Source: Nocardioides pini (GTDB lineage Bacteria; Actinomycetota; Actinomycetes; Propionibacteriales; Nocardioidaceae). From it: a stretch of 33,759 nt of DNA. The position numbers and the translations under genes are program-made. The stretch spans positions 1-33,759 of the forward strand of contig NZ_JAPPUX010000009.1 of assembly GCF_026712185.1 (NCBI RefSeq), given 5' to 3'. Under the pieces are notes generated by a model. The model was not told the origin of the DNA. It was given only the letters and a program-made list of their open reading frames with translations, and ran no database searches. Below, in pieces: positions 24,519 through 33,420 of this stretch (position 1 is its first letter; the number at the start of each line of letters is the position of its first letter).

Positions 24519-24564
24519 CCAGCGGAGTGGTGCTCGTTCCAGGGGCAACGCGAAGGGGGAATCC

Positions 24565-25932
24565 GTGTCGGACGTCGCGATGTCCAGCAGCGCTGGCGCG
24601 ACCATCGCGCTGAGCATCCACGGCCCGGCCGGGGTGCTCGACCTCGTCGTGCCCGCCGGCGCGACCGCCGTCGACGTCGCGCGCGAGTACGCCAGGCAGG
24701 CCGACGTACCCGGCATCCCGCTGCTCCAGACCGCCCTCGGCGAGCGGCTCAACGCCGCCCTGCCGCTGGGCGAGGCAGGCATCCAGCCCGGTGACGTGCT
24801 GGTCGCGACGACCAGCGTGCACCGGCCGCGACGCGTGACCCTCCTGCAGGCCGCCAAGAACGCACCGGAGAGCCCGGCGCTCGCCGCGATGATCGCCGGC
24901 GTCGCCGCACTGGTGGCCGTCCTCGCCGGGTGGTACGCCGCTCGCGCGGGCGACGACGTCGTCCGGACCGTCACCGTCGGGCTGCTGCTCGTGTGCTCCC
25001 TCGTCGGCGTGCTGCCGCTCGGTCGTCATGCCCGCCAGCGGGCCTCGGCGGCGCCGGCCTTCGCGGCCGCTGCGGCGTTCGCGGCGCTCTACGAGCCGGG
25101 CGTCCACCTCCTCCCGGCCATCCTCGGTGCCGCCGGCATCGCGGCAGCCGTCGTCGCCGGGATCGGCCGCGCGGTGTCCGCCGGTGCCGACGAGGTGAGC
25201 ACCGTGTGGATCGTCAGCGGGCTCACCGTCTTCGCGTGCTGCGCCGTCCCGGCGATGCTGGGCTGGGACGCCCGGGTCGCCTGGGCGCTGCTGGTCTTCC
25301 TCGCGATGATGGCCGCGCGCTTCGCTCCCTCGCTCGCGGTCAACGTGCCCGACGAGGCGCTGCTCGACCTCGACCGGCTCGCCGTCACCGCCTGGTCGGC
25401 CCGTGACGGCCGGCGCCGGGGTCGCCGCGGTCGCGTCGTGGTCGCCGCCGACGCGATGGAGCGCCTGGTGCGCCGGGCGTCGCGCATCGTCACCGGTGCG
25501 GCGGCCGCGATCCTGGTGACGGTGCTCGTCGCCAGCCCGCTGCTGCTGCAGGCGGCGACCATCGACCTCGACCGCATCGGCGCCCGGTGCCTGGTCTTCT
25601 TCGCGGGGTGCTCGCTGCTGCTCGCCGCCCGGTCCTACCGCCACGCGGCAGCACGCGTCCTGCTCCGCCTCGCCGGCCTCGGCGCCCTCGTGGCGCTGGC
25701 CGTGCACCTGGTCGCGGGCGTGGGCGCCGGCCACGTCGACACGTTCTTCTACGTCAGCGTCGCGCTGGGCGTGGTCGCCCTCGCCGCGGCGGTGGCCACC
25801 GGCCGCGGCTGGCGCTCGGTCTGGTGGTCGCGGCGCGCCGAGGTCGCCGAGTCCCTGTGCGGCAGCCTCGCCCTCGCGTCGCTCGTGGTCGCGGCCGGCG
25901 TCTTCCGGCGCCTGTGGGAAATGACGTCGTGA
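24565..25932 (+). CDS. eccD: Type VII secretion membrane protein EccD, first copy
   Basis: A 455-residue protein with the EccD layout: an N-terminal ubiquitin-like domain (about residues 10-90, TIALSIHGPAGVLDLVVPAG to GDVLVATTSVH), a short linker, then about ten to eleven hydrophobic segments (about 110-450). EccD forms the membrane vestibule of the ESX complex, and its cytosolic domain contacts EccC and EccB. The GTG start follows AAGGGGGA. A second EccD lies at 26861 with a clearly different sequence, so the pair could assemble as a heterodimer. The basic DGRRRGRRGR loop near residue 280 is distinctive. Confidence 0.85.
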   Translation: MSDVAMSSSAGATIALSIHGPAGVLDLVVPAGATAVDVAREYARQADVPGIPLLQTALGERLNAALPLGEAGIQPGDVLVATTSVHRPRRVTLLQAAKNAPESPALAAMIAGVAALVAVLAGWYAARAGDDVVRTVTVGLLLVCSLVGVLPLGRHARQRASAAPAFAAAAAFAALYEPGVHLLPAILGAAGIAAAVVAGIGRAVSAGADEVSTVWIVSGLTVFACCAVPAMLGWDARVAWALLVFLAMMAARFAPSLAVNVPDEALLDLDRLAVTAWSARDGRRRGRRGRVVVAADAMERLVRRASRIVTGAAAAILVTVLVASPLLLQAATIDLDRIGARCLVFFAGCSLLLAARSYRHAAARVLLRLAGLGALVALAVHLVAGVGAGHVDTFFYVSVALGVVALAAAVATGRGWRSVWWSRRAEVAESLCGSLALASLVVAAGVFRRLWEMTS

Positions 25933-26072
25933 TGTTTAGGCCCAGGACGGTCGGGTAGATGCACGTCAGCGCGGGGGGCCGGGACGTCTCCCCGAGCACC
26001 GGATCACCAGTCCAGTGAGTCACCACCACCAAACACTCGGTCGGTTCGACCGCCGAGGGAGAAGGATCTTTC

Positions 26073-26384
26073 ATGAGCGAGATGTACGGCCAGACAGAGA
26101 AGGCCCTCTCCAAGGGCGCCGACTTCGTCGACCAGGCCCGCGCCGACGTCAAGAACAAGTGCGGCGTCCTCTCCGGCAACATCCAGACGATGATGGGCGG
26201 CTGGGGCGGCCAGGGTGCCACCGCGTTCAACAACCTGATGATCGCCTGGGACCAGAAGCAGGAGACGATCCTGAAGGCCCTCGACCAGCTCTCGGCCTCG
26301 ATGAAGGAGACGGAGCGCGACAACGTCTCGACCGACGAGTCGCAGTCCGCCAACCACGCCAACCTCCAGGGCCGTCTCGGCTGA
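26073..26384 (+). CDS. WXG100 protein, first of the pair
   Basis: A 103-residue WXG100 (EsxA/EsxB superfamily) protein, a helical hairpin with W44-G45-G46 at the turn and no signal peptide. It lacks a visible C-terminal YxxxD/E export signal, so it is probably the partner that rides with the second WXG100 protein, which has one. GAAGGA lies about ten bases before the ATG. A 140-base leader region (25933-26072) precedes it and contains TAGATG near 25954 as a possible -10 box and a short palindrome CGGTCGGTTCGACCG. The two esx genes would be co-expressed. Confidence 0.88.
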   Translation: MSEMYGQTEKALSKGADFVDQARADVKNKCGVLSGNIQTMMGGWGGQGATAFNNLMIAWDQKQETILKALDQLSASMKETERDNVSTDESQSANHANLQGRLG

Positions 26385-26420
26385 CGCCGGCACCCGACTT
26401 CTGAGATCTAGGAGATCGAC

Positions 26421-26711
26421 ATGACTTTCGACGGAATCAAGGTCCAGCACGGCAGCCTCGACGCCGGTGCGGCCGACGTGATGAAGGCGGCCAAGGACAT
26501 CGAGGCCCGCCTCGACCAGCTCGAGAACGAGCTCAACCCCCTCAAGTCGGACTGGAACGGTAACGCCAAGATGGCCTACGACCAGGCCAAGGCCAAGTGG
26601 GACCAGGCGATGTCCGAGATGACCCTCCTGCTCCAGCAGGCCAGCCAGGGTGTCGACGCGTCCAACGCCGAGTACAAGGCGGCCGACGCCCGCGGCGCCA
26701 ACCGCTTCTGA
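26421..26711 (+). CDS. WXG100 protein, second of the pair, with YxxxD signal
   Basis: A 96-residue WXG100 protein with W45-N46-G47 at the turn and a C-terminal Y85-x-x-x-D89 motif (EYKAADARGANRF), the general type VII secretion signal read by EccC. It follows the first WXG100 gene by 36 bases, with AGGAG shortly before the ATG. The pair is expected to form an antiparallel heterodimer exported together. A strong hairpin at 26727 follows. Confidence 0.92.
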   Translation: MTFDGIKVQHGSLDAGAADVMKAAKDIEARLDQLENELNPLKSDWNGNAKMAYDQAKAKWDQAMSEMTLLLQQASQGVDASNAEYKAADARGANRF

Positions 26712-26726
26712 GCACCGCACACCGTC

Positions 26727-26762
26727 CGAGGCCGGTCGTCCCTCCGGGGACGTCCGGCCTCG
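26727..26762 (+). terminator. Terminator after the WXG100 pair
   Basis: A 16-bp stem with one mismatch (CGAGGCCGGTCGTCCC against GGGACGTCCGGCCTCG) and a four-base loop. It lies inside the secretion cluster, between the highly expressed substrate genes and the membrane components. Confidence 0.75.
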
Positions 26763-26788
26763 TGCCATTTCCGCGAGCGGCTTTCGCC

Positions 26789-26794
26789 TAGGCT
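26789..26794 (+). promoter_or_regulatory. Candidate internal promoter -10 for eccD2
   Basis: TAGGCT lies between the esx terminator and eccD2, 66 bases before the ATG. CAGGGGGA before the ATG is the ribosome binding site. This would let the membrane genes be transcribed apart from the WXG100 pair. Confidence 0.45.
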
Positions 26795-26860
26795 GCTCCC
26801 CGTTCAGAGCTCCGGCCCCTCGGCCGATGCAGGTGCAAGGACAATCAGGGGGAAACACCA

Positions 26861-28243
26861 ATGAGTCAGGGGTCCTCGGTCGCCTCCGGCCTGGTCCGGG
26901 TGACGATCGCCTCGGGATCTCGCCGGGTCGACCTCGTGCTGCCGGGGTCGATCCCGGTCGCCGAGCTCGTGCCCGAGCTCGCCCGCTCGGTCGGCCTGCT
27001 CGACGCCTCGACGGTCTACGGCGGCTACCGCCTGGTGACCCAGGAGGGACGGATCCTGGCCGACAACGCCGGCCTGACGATGCAGGGCATCGAGGACGGC
27101 GGCCTGCTGACCGTCACCGCCGGCGTCGACGACAAGGCCCCGCGCGTCTACGACGACGTGGTCGAGGCCATGGCCGACGTCGTGGAGAACGAGCTCAAGC
27201 CGTGGGAGCCGGCGGCGGGGCGGCGTACGGCACTGGGCGCGGGCAGCCTCCTGCTCGGCCTCGGCGCGCTGGCCCTCCTCCTCCAGGGCGAGAGCCTCCT
27301 GGGCGGCGTCGCCGCCGCCGTGATCGCCGGGCTCCTCGTGGTCGGCGGCATCGTCCTGACCCGCGCGCAGGGCGAGCCCGAGGCCGGGGTCGCGGTCTCC
27401 CTGCTCGCCGCCCTCTACGCCGCGGTCGCGGGGCTCCTGCTCGCGCCCGGCGACCTACCGGAGTGGAGCTGGCCGCTCGACGACGCGTTCTTCGCCGACC
27501 CGCTCCTCTACGCCGGGCTGGGCGTCCTCGCCGTCGGACTGATCGCGGTGGTCGGCCTCCAGGGCGGCCGGGCACTCGTCATCCCCGCCGTCGTGGTCGG
27601 TGCGGTGGTCGTCGCGGGGTCGGTGCTCATCGGGGTGTTCTCGCTCGAGCCGTCCGTGGTCTTCGTCGTCCTGCTCACCCTGGTGGTCCTGGCCGGCAGC
27701 ATCTTCCCGTGGCTCGCCCTCGGGGTGACCGGCACCAAGGTCGACCAGCTCTACTCCCTGCACGACATCACCGCCGACCCCGACGAGATCGACCCGGACG
27801 AGGTGGCCGACGACGCCCGGGTCGGCCACGAGATCCTGCTCGCGGTCTCCGCGACGGTGGGTACGCTCCTGGTGCTCCTCGCCCCGTTCGCCGTCGGACG
27901 TGGCGTCTACGGCACGATCCTCGCGGCCGTGTGCTGCCTCGCCGTCATGTTCCGCACCCGCCAGTACCGCACGGGCTCGGAGGTGCTCGCCGGCCTGGTC
28001 TCGGGCATCCTCGGCCTGGTCTCGGTGGCCCTGTCGATGCTGCTGATCCACGACGGCTGGCGCGCGGGCGCCGCCATCGGCCTGGCCGGCATCGGCGCCG
28101 TCCTCCTCGCCCTCACGCTGGTGCCCGCCTCGCCGTCGGTGCGCCGCGGCCGCATCGGCGACATCGTCGAGACGATGACCCTGCTCGCGCTGCTCCCGCT
28201 GATGGTCCTCGCGGCCGGCTTCGTCTCCGCGGTGGCGGGCTGA
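26861..28243 (+). CDS. eccD: Type VII secretion membrane protein EccD, second copy
   Basis: A 460-residue EccD with a ubiquitin-like N-terminal domain (about 8-90: VRVTIASGSRRVDLVLPGSI to GGLLTVTAGVDD), a linker (KAPRVYDDVVEAMADVVENE) and about eleven membrane segments. It has a cytosolic acidic loop (DPDEIDPDEVADDARVGHEIL, about 305-325) that is typical of EccD. The linker matches canonical EccD better than the first copy does, so this is probably the principal subunit. The gene follows the esx terminator with its own promoter-like box and runs directly into eccB, three bases downstream. Confidence 0.92.
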   Translation: MSQGSSVASGLVRVTIASGSRRVDLVLPGSIPVAELVPELARSVGLLDASTVYGGYRLVTQEGRILADNAGLTMQGIEDGGLLTVTAGVDDKAPRVYDDVVEAMADVVENELKPWEPAAGRRTALGAGSLLLGLGALALLLQGESLLGGVAAAVIAGLLVVGGIVLTRAQGEPEAGVAVSLLAALYAAVAGLLLAPGDLPEWSWPLDDAFFADPLLYAGLGVLAVGLIAVVGLQGGRALVIPAVVVGAVVVAGSVLIGVFSLEPSVVFVVLLTLVVLAGSIFPWLALGVTGTKVDQLYSLHDITADPDEIDPDEVADDARVGHEILLAVSATVGTLLVLLAPFAVGRGVYGTILAAVCCLAVMFRTRQYRTGSEVLAGLVSGILGLVSVALSMLLIHDGWRAGAAIGLAGIGAVLLALTLVPASPSVRRGRIGDIVETMTLLALLPLMVLAAGFVSAVAG

Positions 28244-28246
28244 TCG

Positions 28247-29671
28247 ATGGCCACCAAGAAGGACCTCGTCGAGGCCCACGCCTTCAGCCGGCGCCGTCTC
28301 GTCACCGCCTTCGTCTCCGGCGCCCCGGGCGGCCGCGAGGTGGAGCCGGTGCGGCCCGGCCGCGTGCTGATCGGCGGTGTCGCCCTGTCCGTCCTGCTGC
28401 TCGCCGGTGCGGCGGTCGCGGGCTTCCTGCTCGGGCGCCCGCCCGCGCAGTGGCTCGACGAGGGCAGCTTCGTGATCTCCAAGGACACCGGCGAGCAGTA
28501 CGTCGTCCTGCGCGGCGGTGACGACCCGCTGCTCCAGCGGGTGCCCAACTACGTCTCGGCGCAGCTCCTGCTCGGGCAGGCCGAGCTCACGCCGTTCACC
28601 GTGCGCGACAAGTACATCCGCACCGTCCAGCTGGGCGAGGACCTCGGCATCGACGCCGCGCCCGCCAGCCTGCCGTCCGCGGGCGAGCTGGTCGACGACG
28701 GCTGGACCGCCTGCACCGGGGACGGCGTCGGCATCAAGGTCGCGGTCCAGCGCACGCCCTCTGTCGAGGACCTGGCCGGCTCCGCCTTCCTGGTCCGCAG
28801 CGAGGGCACGACGTGGCTGATCGCCACGGCGCCGCCGGTCGGCAGCCAGCAGGGCAGCGCCTACCGCTTCCCGATGCCCGAGGACGAGACCCAGTCCTCG
28901 ACGCTGGGGGACCGGCTCGGGTTCGGCGCGTCGGCGACCGAGGTCGACCCCGACTGGCTGAACCTGTTCCGGCTCGGCGAGCCCCTGGAGAAGGCGTCCT
29001 TCGGGGTCACCCGCTCCGGCGAGCGCGTGCCCTACGGCAGCACCGGCACGGATCTCTCGCGCTACCGCATCGGTGACCTGCTGCTCTCGAGCAGCGGCTC
29101 CTACTACCTGCTGGGCGACGAGGCGCCGGAGCGGCTCACCGACTTCGCCGGCATGGTCTACGGCGTGGTCGAGGAGCCGGCGCAGGAGCTCCCGGGCGAC
29201 CTGTCCGCGTCCTTCGGTGACCCGCGCACGCCGCCGGAGTGGCCCAGCGACGTGCCGCAGCCGGTCACCAACGGCGCCCTGTGCGCGGTCCTCCACCCCG
29301 CGACCGGCACCGACACCACCTTCGGTCTCGCGACCAACCCGACGGGCGCCGCGGACCCCTACGCCGCCGACGTGCGACCGGGCCGCCACGCGGTCGACGT
29401 CGAGCCGAGCGCCGGTGCCTACGTGCTGTCCGGCTCGGGCGAGGCCGCCGACGCCGGCACCCGCTACGTCATCGACCCCAAGGGCGAGAAGTACGAGCTG
29501 GTGGGCTCGGAGGTGCCCGACTTCCTCGGCTACGGCGAGGTCGACCCCCCGCTCGTGCCGAGCGCGTGGCTGGAGTTCTTCGAGCCGGGCGTGCAGCTGT
29601 CCACCAACAGCGCGCGCCGGGTCCCGGAGGACGCGCCGCCCGCCGACGACGCGACCGCGGACGCCGGCTGA
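28247..29671 (+). CDS. eccB: Type VII secretion protein EccB
   Basis: A 474-residue EccB with the typical N-terminal cytosolic segment (MATKKDLVEAHAFSRRRLVTAFVSG), one membrane span (about 40-63) and a large exported domain made of repeated beta-rich modules (GSAFLVRSEGTTWLIATAPP, QGSAYRFPMPEDE, RYVIDPKGEKYELVGSEVP). EccB anchors the periplasmic side of the ESX complex. Its last codon overlaps the mycosin start (TGATG), showing translational coupling with mycP. The C-terminus is a disordered acidic Ala/Pro/Asp tail. Confidence 0.93.
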   Translation: MATKKDLVEAHAFSRRRLVTAFVSGAPGGREVEPVRPGRVLIGGVALSVLLLAGAAVAGFLLGRPPAQWLDEGSFVISKDTGEQYVVLRGGDDPLLQRVPNYVSAQLLLGQAELTPFTVRDKYIRTVQLGEDLGIDAAPASLPSAGELVDDGWTACTGDGVGIKVAVQRTPSVEDLAGSAFLVRSEGTTWLIATAPPVGSQQGSAYRFPMPEDETQSSTLGDRLGFGASATEVDPDWLNLFRLGEPLEKASFGVTRSGERVPYGSTGTDLSRYRIGDLLLSSSGSYYLLGDEAPERLTDFAGMVYGVVEEPAQELPGDLSASFGDPRTPPEWPSDVPQPVTNGALCAVLHPATGTDTTFGLATNPTGAADPYAADVRPGRHAVDVEPSAGAYVLSGSGEAADAGTRYVIDPKGEKYELVGSEVPDFLGYGEVDPPLVPSAWLEFFEPGVQLSTNSARRVPEDAPPADDATADAG

Positions 29672-30933
29672 TGGCTGCGCCGTCGACCGGGTGCCGCCTG
29701 CTGCGGCGCCCAGCCGTGCGTACGACGCTCGCCGCCGGCCTGCTCGCGGCCGCCTTGGTGCCGTGCGGCGCGCCCCCGGCCGCCGCCGACCACGACGCCC
29801 CGTGCCTCGAGACAGAGGTGCCGGGCTCCGAGCGGCTCGCCGACACGCACACCAAGGACAACCTCGCCTTCGACCGCATGCACGTCGAGCAGGCGCAGGA
29901 GCTCGCCACCGGCCGCGGCGTGAAGGTCGCCGTGATCGACAGCGGCATGGTGGGTGCGGAGGGTCTGGACATCGCGGGCGCGGGCGCCATCGCGGGGGTC
30001 GACCCCGCCACCCGCCTGTCCGGGCACGGCACCATCGTGGCGGGGCTGATCGCCGGTCCCCGTGGCGTTGCGCCCGACGCCCAGCTCGTCGACGTCAAGG
30101 TCTACGACGCCGAGGACGCCGACACCACGCAGGGCGAGCGACCGCTGACCTCGGCCGGCATCGCCGCCGGCATCGAGGCCGTGATCCGGGCGCAGCCGCA
30201 GCAGCAGGTCGACATCGTCAACATCTCGCTCGCGGTGCGGCGGTCCGACCCCGTCCTCGAGGCCGCGGTCGAGCGTCTCGTCGACCTCGGCGTGGTGGTG
30301 GTCGCGGCTGCCGGCAACGCGCCGGAGACGCCCGACGACGGCTTCCAGGGCACCCCCGGCAACGACGCCGACGTCTACCCGGCCGACTACCCCGGCGTGG
30401 TGGCGGTCAGCGCGACCCCGCCGGGCGACGAGCACCCGAGCACCTACGTCCTGCCCAACCTCGACACCGACGTGGCGGCAGCGACGCTGGGCGCCATCTC
30501 CGTCAACGCCACCGGCCAGGTGTGCGAGGTCGAGCAGGTCGCCACGTCGTGGGCGGCGGCCGAGGTCAGCGGCGTCATGGCGCTGCTGAAGCAGCGGTTC
30601 CCCCGCGAGACCCCCCAGCAGCTGGTCGCCCGGCTGCAGGCGACGACCGAGGGGGCCGGCGCTCCGGAGGGCCCCGACGGCAAGGCCACGAACCCGTGGA
30701 CGGGTGCCGGCGTCGTCCAGGCGCACGACGCGCTCACCCGCGAGATCAAGCCGGGTCGCCAGGGCAGGGTCGAGTCCACCGTGCAGGAGGTCCGGGCCGA
30801 CGCGCAGGCTCCGCCCGCCCCCGAGCGCATCGACCTGTTCGGCACGCCGCGGGCCATCCTGCTCTGGTCGGGCCTCGTCGCCGGGTCGCTCCTCGCGCTC
30901 GCCTTCATGCTGCGCCCGCTGGTGCGACGCTGA
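29671..30933 (+). CDS. mycP: Mycosin MycP, subtilisin-like protease of the ESX system
   Basis: A 420-residue exported serine protease with a Sec-type signal peptide (about residues 1-39), a subtilase domain and one C-terminal membrane span (about 390-412). The catalytic triad is complete: D90 in AVIDSG, H119 in LSGHGT and S293 in ATSWAAAEVSG. The oxyanion asparagine is N216 (AAAGNAP). It processes secreted or membrane components and stabilises the ESX complex at the outer face. The ATG shares a base with the eccB stop. It is the last gene of the core cluster; a gap of 63 bases precedes manC. Confidence 0.95.
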   Translation: MAAPSTGCRLLRRPAVRTTLAAGLLAAALVPCGAPPAAADHDAPCLETEVPGSERLADTHTKDNLAFDRMHVEQAQELATGRGVKVAVIDSGMVGAEGLDIAGAGAIAGVDPATRLSGHGTIVAGLIAGPRGVAPDAQLVDVKVYDAEDADTTQGERPLTSAGIAAGIEAVIRAQPQQQVDIVNISLAVRRSDPVLEAAVERLVDLGVVVVAAAGNAPETPDDGFQGTPGNDADVYPADYPGVVAVSATPPGDEHPSTYVLPNLDTDVAAATLGAISVNATGQVCEVEQVATSWAAAEVSGVMALLKQRFPRETPQQLVARLQATTEGAGAPEGPDGKATNPWTGAGVVQAHDALTREIKPGRQGRVESTVQEVRADAQAPPAPERIDLFGTPRAILLWSGLVAGSLLALAFMLRPLVRR

Positions 30934-30996
30934 CCATCGACCGGGACGCCCGGAGAGACGTGGTCGCCCGGCAACGCCGCATGGTGGAATCAGCGC

Positions 30997-32064
30997 ATGC
31001 CTGAGACCTCCGACGAGCCCGTCGCCGTCATCCTCGCGGGTGGCCAGGGCTCGCGCCTGTGGCCGATCAGCCGGGACCGCGCCCCCAAGCAGTTCCAGCC
31101 GGTCGTCCGCGACCGACCGCTGCTCACGGGCACCATCGAGCGGCTCAGCGAGATCGTCGACCCCAGCCGCATCCACGTCTCGACGCGTGCCCGCTTCGCC
31201 GAGGCCGCGCGAGCGACCCTCGGTCCGGTGCCGCAGGAGAACCTGATCCTCGAGGAGGACCCGGCCGGTCCCGCGACGGCGTTCGCCCTGAGCGTGGCGA
31301 CCCTGTTCCACAAGTACGGCGACGCGCCCGCCCTCATCGCCCCCTCCGACCACCTCATCACCGAGGAGGACGCCTTCAACGCGGCCTCCCGCGAGATGCT
31401 CGCGCAGCTCGAGCGCACGCCCGCGTCGATGGTCGTGCTGGGCGCGGAGCCGACGCGCTTCGACCCGAGCCTGGGCTACATCCACACCAAGGGCGGGGAC
31501 GACGCCGTCCAGGTGATCGACTCGTTCCACGAGAAGCCCGACGAGGACGTCGTCGAGGAGCTGGGGGAGTCGGGCAACCTGTTCTGGAACACCGCCTGCT
31601 ACGGCGTGCACGTCGGGCAGGCCTGCAACGCCTACCGGACCGCCCTACCCCTGATCTTCGAGTCCATCGAGCGGTTCGCCCGCGGGGCCACCTCCGACCA
31701 GGGCTACCGCGGCGCGTCCATCGGCGGCCACGAGATCTACCCGCTGATGTGGGCCGGCATGGAGTGCCTCGTCGTCCCCCGGCAGCTGGGCTGGACCGAC
31801 GTCGGGACCTGGACGCGCCTCGAGCGGGTCCTGGACGACCAGCGGGTGACCTCCATCGGTCCCGCGCTCCAGCTCGACGCGGAGAACACCCTCGTCGCGA
31901 GCATGGACGGCCGACCGGTCGTCACGCTCGGCGCGCGCGGGCTGATCATCGTGACCCACGAGGACGCGGTCTACGTCCTCGACCGCCAGAAGGCCCTCGA
32001 CACCGGCATCCTCGAGCGGCTCCGCTCGCTCCTCGCGGCCAGCAGCCGCGAGGACCTCCTCTGA
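30997..32064 (+). CDS. manC: Mannose-1-phosphate guanylyltransferase
   Basis: A 355-residue nucleotidyltransferase making GDP-mannose from mannose-1-phosphate and GTP. The nucleotide-binding signature GGQGSRLWP (15-23), PKQF (30-33), PSDHLI, FHEKPDED (from 177) and WNTACYGV are all present. It has no fused phosphomannose isomerase domain, and C-terminal beta-helix residues (about 275-340) resemble the regulatory/beta-roll tail. GDP-mannose feeds mannosylation of lipoglycans, glycoproteins or capsule. The gene starts at an ATG that follows a short gap after mycP and is followed 50 bases on by an epimerase, so the two form a sugar-nucleotide pair. Confidence 0.9.
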   Translation: MPETSDEPVAVILAGGQGSRLWPISRDRAPKQFQPVVRDRPLLTGTIERLSEIVDPSRIHVSTRARFAEAARATLGPVPQENLILEEDPAGPATAFALSVATLFHKYGDAPALIAPSDHLITEEDAFNAASREMLAQLERTPASMVVLGAEPTRFDPSLGYIHTKGGDDAVQVIDSFHEKPDEDVVEELGESGNLFWNTACYGVHVGQACNAYRTALPLIFESIERFARGATSDQGYRGASIGGHEIYPLMWAGMECLVVPRQLGWTDVGTWTRLERVLDDQRVTSIGPALQLDAENTLVASMDGRPVVTLGARGLIIVTHEDAVYVLDRQKALDTGILERLRSLLAASSREDLL

Positions 32065-32114
32065 CGCCTCCGCCCGCGGGCCCCGGACCACGCACGCTCC
32101 ACCCGAAGGAACCC

Positions 32115-33416
32115 ATGTCCCACCAGAACAGCCAGCACATCGTCGTCGTCGGCACCAAGCCCGACATCATCAAGCAGGCGCCGATCTACCACGAGCTGCG
32201 CGACCGCGGCCACGACGTGGTGCTGTGCCACACCGGCCAGCACTACGACCACAACCTCTCGCAGTCCATGCTCGACGAGTTCGGCGTCCGGGAGGACATC
32301 AACCTCGAGGTGCGCGGCGGCGTCAACGACCTGGTCTCCGGCATCACCGCCAAGCTCGCGCTCTACCTCCGCGGCTTCGCCGAGCGCGGCGGCTTCCCGA
32401 TCACCTACGTGCACGGTGACACGACCACGGCGATGGCGGGGGCCCTCGCCACCTTCGGCGAGCGGCAGGCGCTGGTCCACGTCGAGGCCGGGCTGCGCAC
32501 GCTGTCGCCGAAGCCGGAGGTCCTCCGGGGCTGGCTCGAGCAGGGCGCCGACCTCGACTGGGCGTCGTTCCGTGAGCAGTCCGTCGACCGCGCGAGCTGG
32601 GCCAAGGGCAGCCGCGAGCCGTCGCCGGAGCAGTTCAACACCCGGGTCGCCGACGCGGGCTCCGACCTGCACGCCGCGCCCGTGGAGCTCAACCGCGAGT
32701 TCCTCCTCGAGGAGGGCTTCGCGCCCGCCGCGATCGACGTCGTCGGCAACTCGGTCGTCGACGCGCTCGAGCAGGCGATCGCCGGCAGCGACAGGAACCA
32801 GGTGCTGCAGAGGTTCCCGCAGATGGGCGACGGATCCTTCCTGCGCTTCTGCGTGCACCGCCGCGAGAACACGACCAACCGCGACCGCTTCAACCTGTTG
32901 ATGGACGCGATGGAGGCGCTGCTCGAGCAGGGCCACCACGTGCTGTTCATCCGCCTGCTCGGCACCGAGGCGGCGATCGACAACTTCGGCCGCCGCCAGT
33001 GGCTCGAGGACCTCGAGAAGAGGTACGGCGACGCGCTGATCTCGACGCCGGTGTGGGACAGCTACCTCGACGTCGTCGCCGCCATGTCGATGTGCGCGGT
33101 CATCGTCACCGACTCCGGCAGCATCGTCGAGGAGGCCAACGTCCTCGAGGTGCCGTGCGTGACGCTGCGCTTCGGGTCCGACCGCTCCGAGACGTTCCTC
33201 GCCGGCAGCAACTTCCTCGCCCCGCCCGTGGACAAGGACCTGATGACGAGCGTCATCCACCACGTCTTCGAGCACCGGGGCGAGCTGTCCTGGGACCGCG
33301 TCTACCCCGAGAAGGCCTCCGCGATGCTGGTCGACGCGGTCGAGCGGCGGCTGGACGAGGGGAGCCTGCTGATCTCCGAGGAGTGGCGCTACGGCCTCCC
33401 GGCCCGGCTGCGCTGA
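32115..33416 (+). CDS. wecB: UDP-N-acetylglucosamine 2-epimerase family protein, with insertion
   Basis: A 433-residue protein of the UDP-GlcNAc 2-epimerase family, which interconvert UDP-GlcNAc and UDP-ManNAc. Motifs are GTKPDIIK (13-20, usually GTRP), CHTGQHY (38-44), GDTTT, HVEAGLRT (122-129), HRRENT (248-253) and TDSGSIVEE (332-340). After HVEAGLRT there is about 34 residues of extra sequence, rich in Trp, before PEQFNTRVADAGSDLHAAP, where the family normally continues within ten residues at PEExNR. The second catalytic-type glutamate of PEE is Gln here. The fold is clear, but substrate and activity may differ from WecB. GAAGGA lies just before the ATG. The neighbouring manC suggests a role in surface polymer synthesis. 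Confidence 0.8.
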   Translation: MSHQNSQHIVVVGTKPDIIKQAPIYHELRDRGHDVVLCHTGQHYDHNLSQSMLDEFGVREDINLEVRGGVNDLVSGITAKLALYLRGFAERGGFPITYVHGDTTTAMAGALATFGERQALVHVEAGLRTLSPKPEVLRGWLEQGADLDWASFREQSVDRASWAKGSREPSPEQFNTRVADAGSDLHAAPVELNREFLLEEGFAPAAIDVVGNSVVDALEQAIAGSDRNQVLQRFPQMGDGSFLRFCVHRRENTTNRDRFNLLMDAMEALLEQGHHVLFIRLLGTEAAIDNFGRRQWLEDLEKRYGDALISTPVWDSYLDVVAAMSMCAVIVTDSGSIVEEANVLEVPCVTLRFGSDRSETFLAGSNFLAPPVDKDLMTSVIHHVFEHRGELSWDRVYPEKASAMLVDAVERRLDEGSLLISEEWRYGLPARLR

Positions 33417-33420
33417 CCGG

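Noticed and set aside
24565..25932. The first EccD-like protein as EccE
   Set aside because: EccE has two N-terminal membrane segments and a cytosolic domain. This protein has an N-terminal ubiquitin-like domain and about ten membrane segments, as in EccD.
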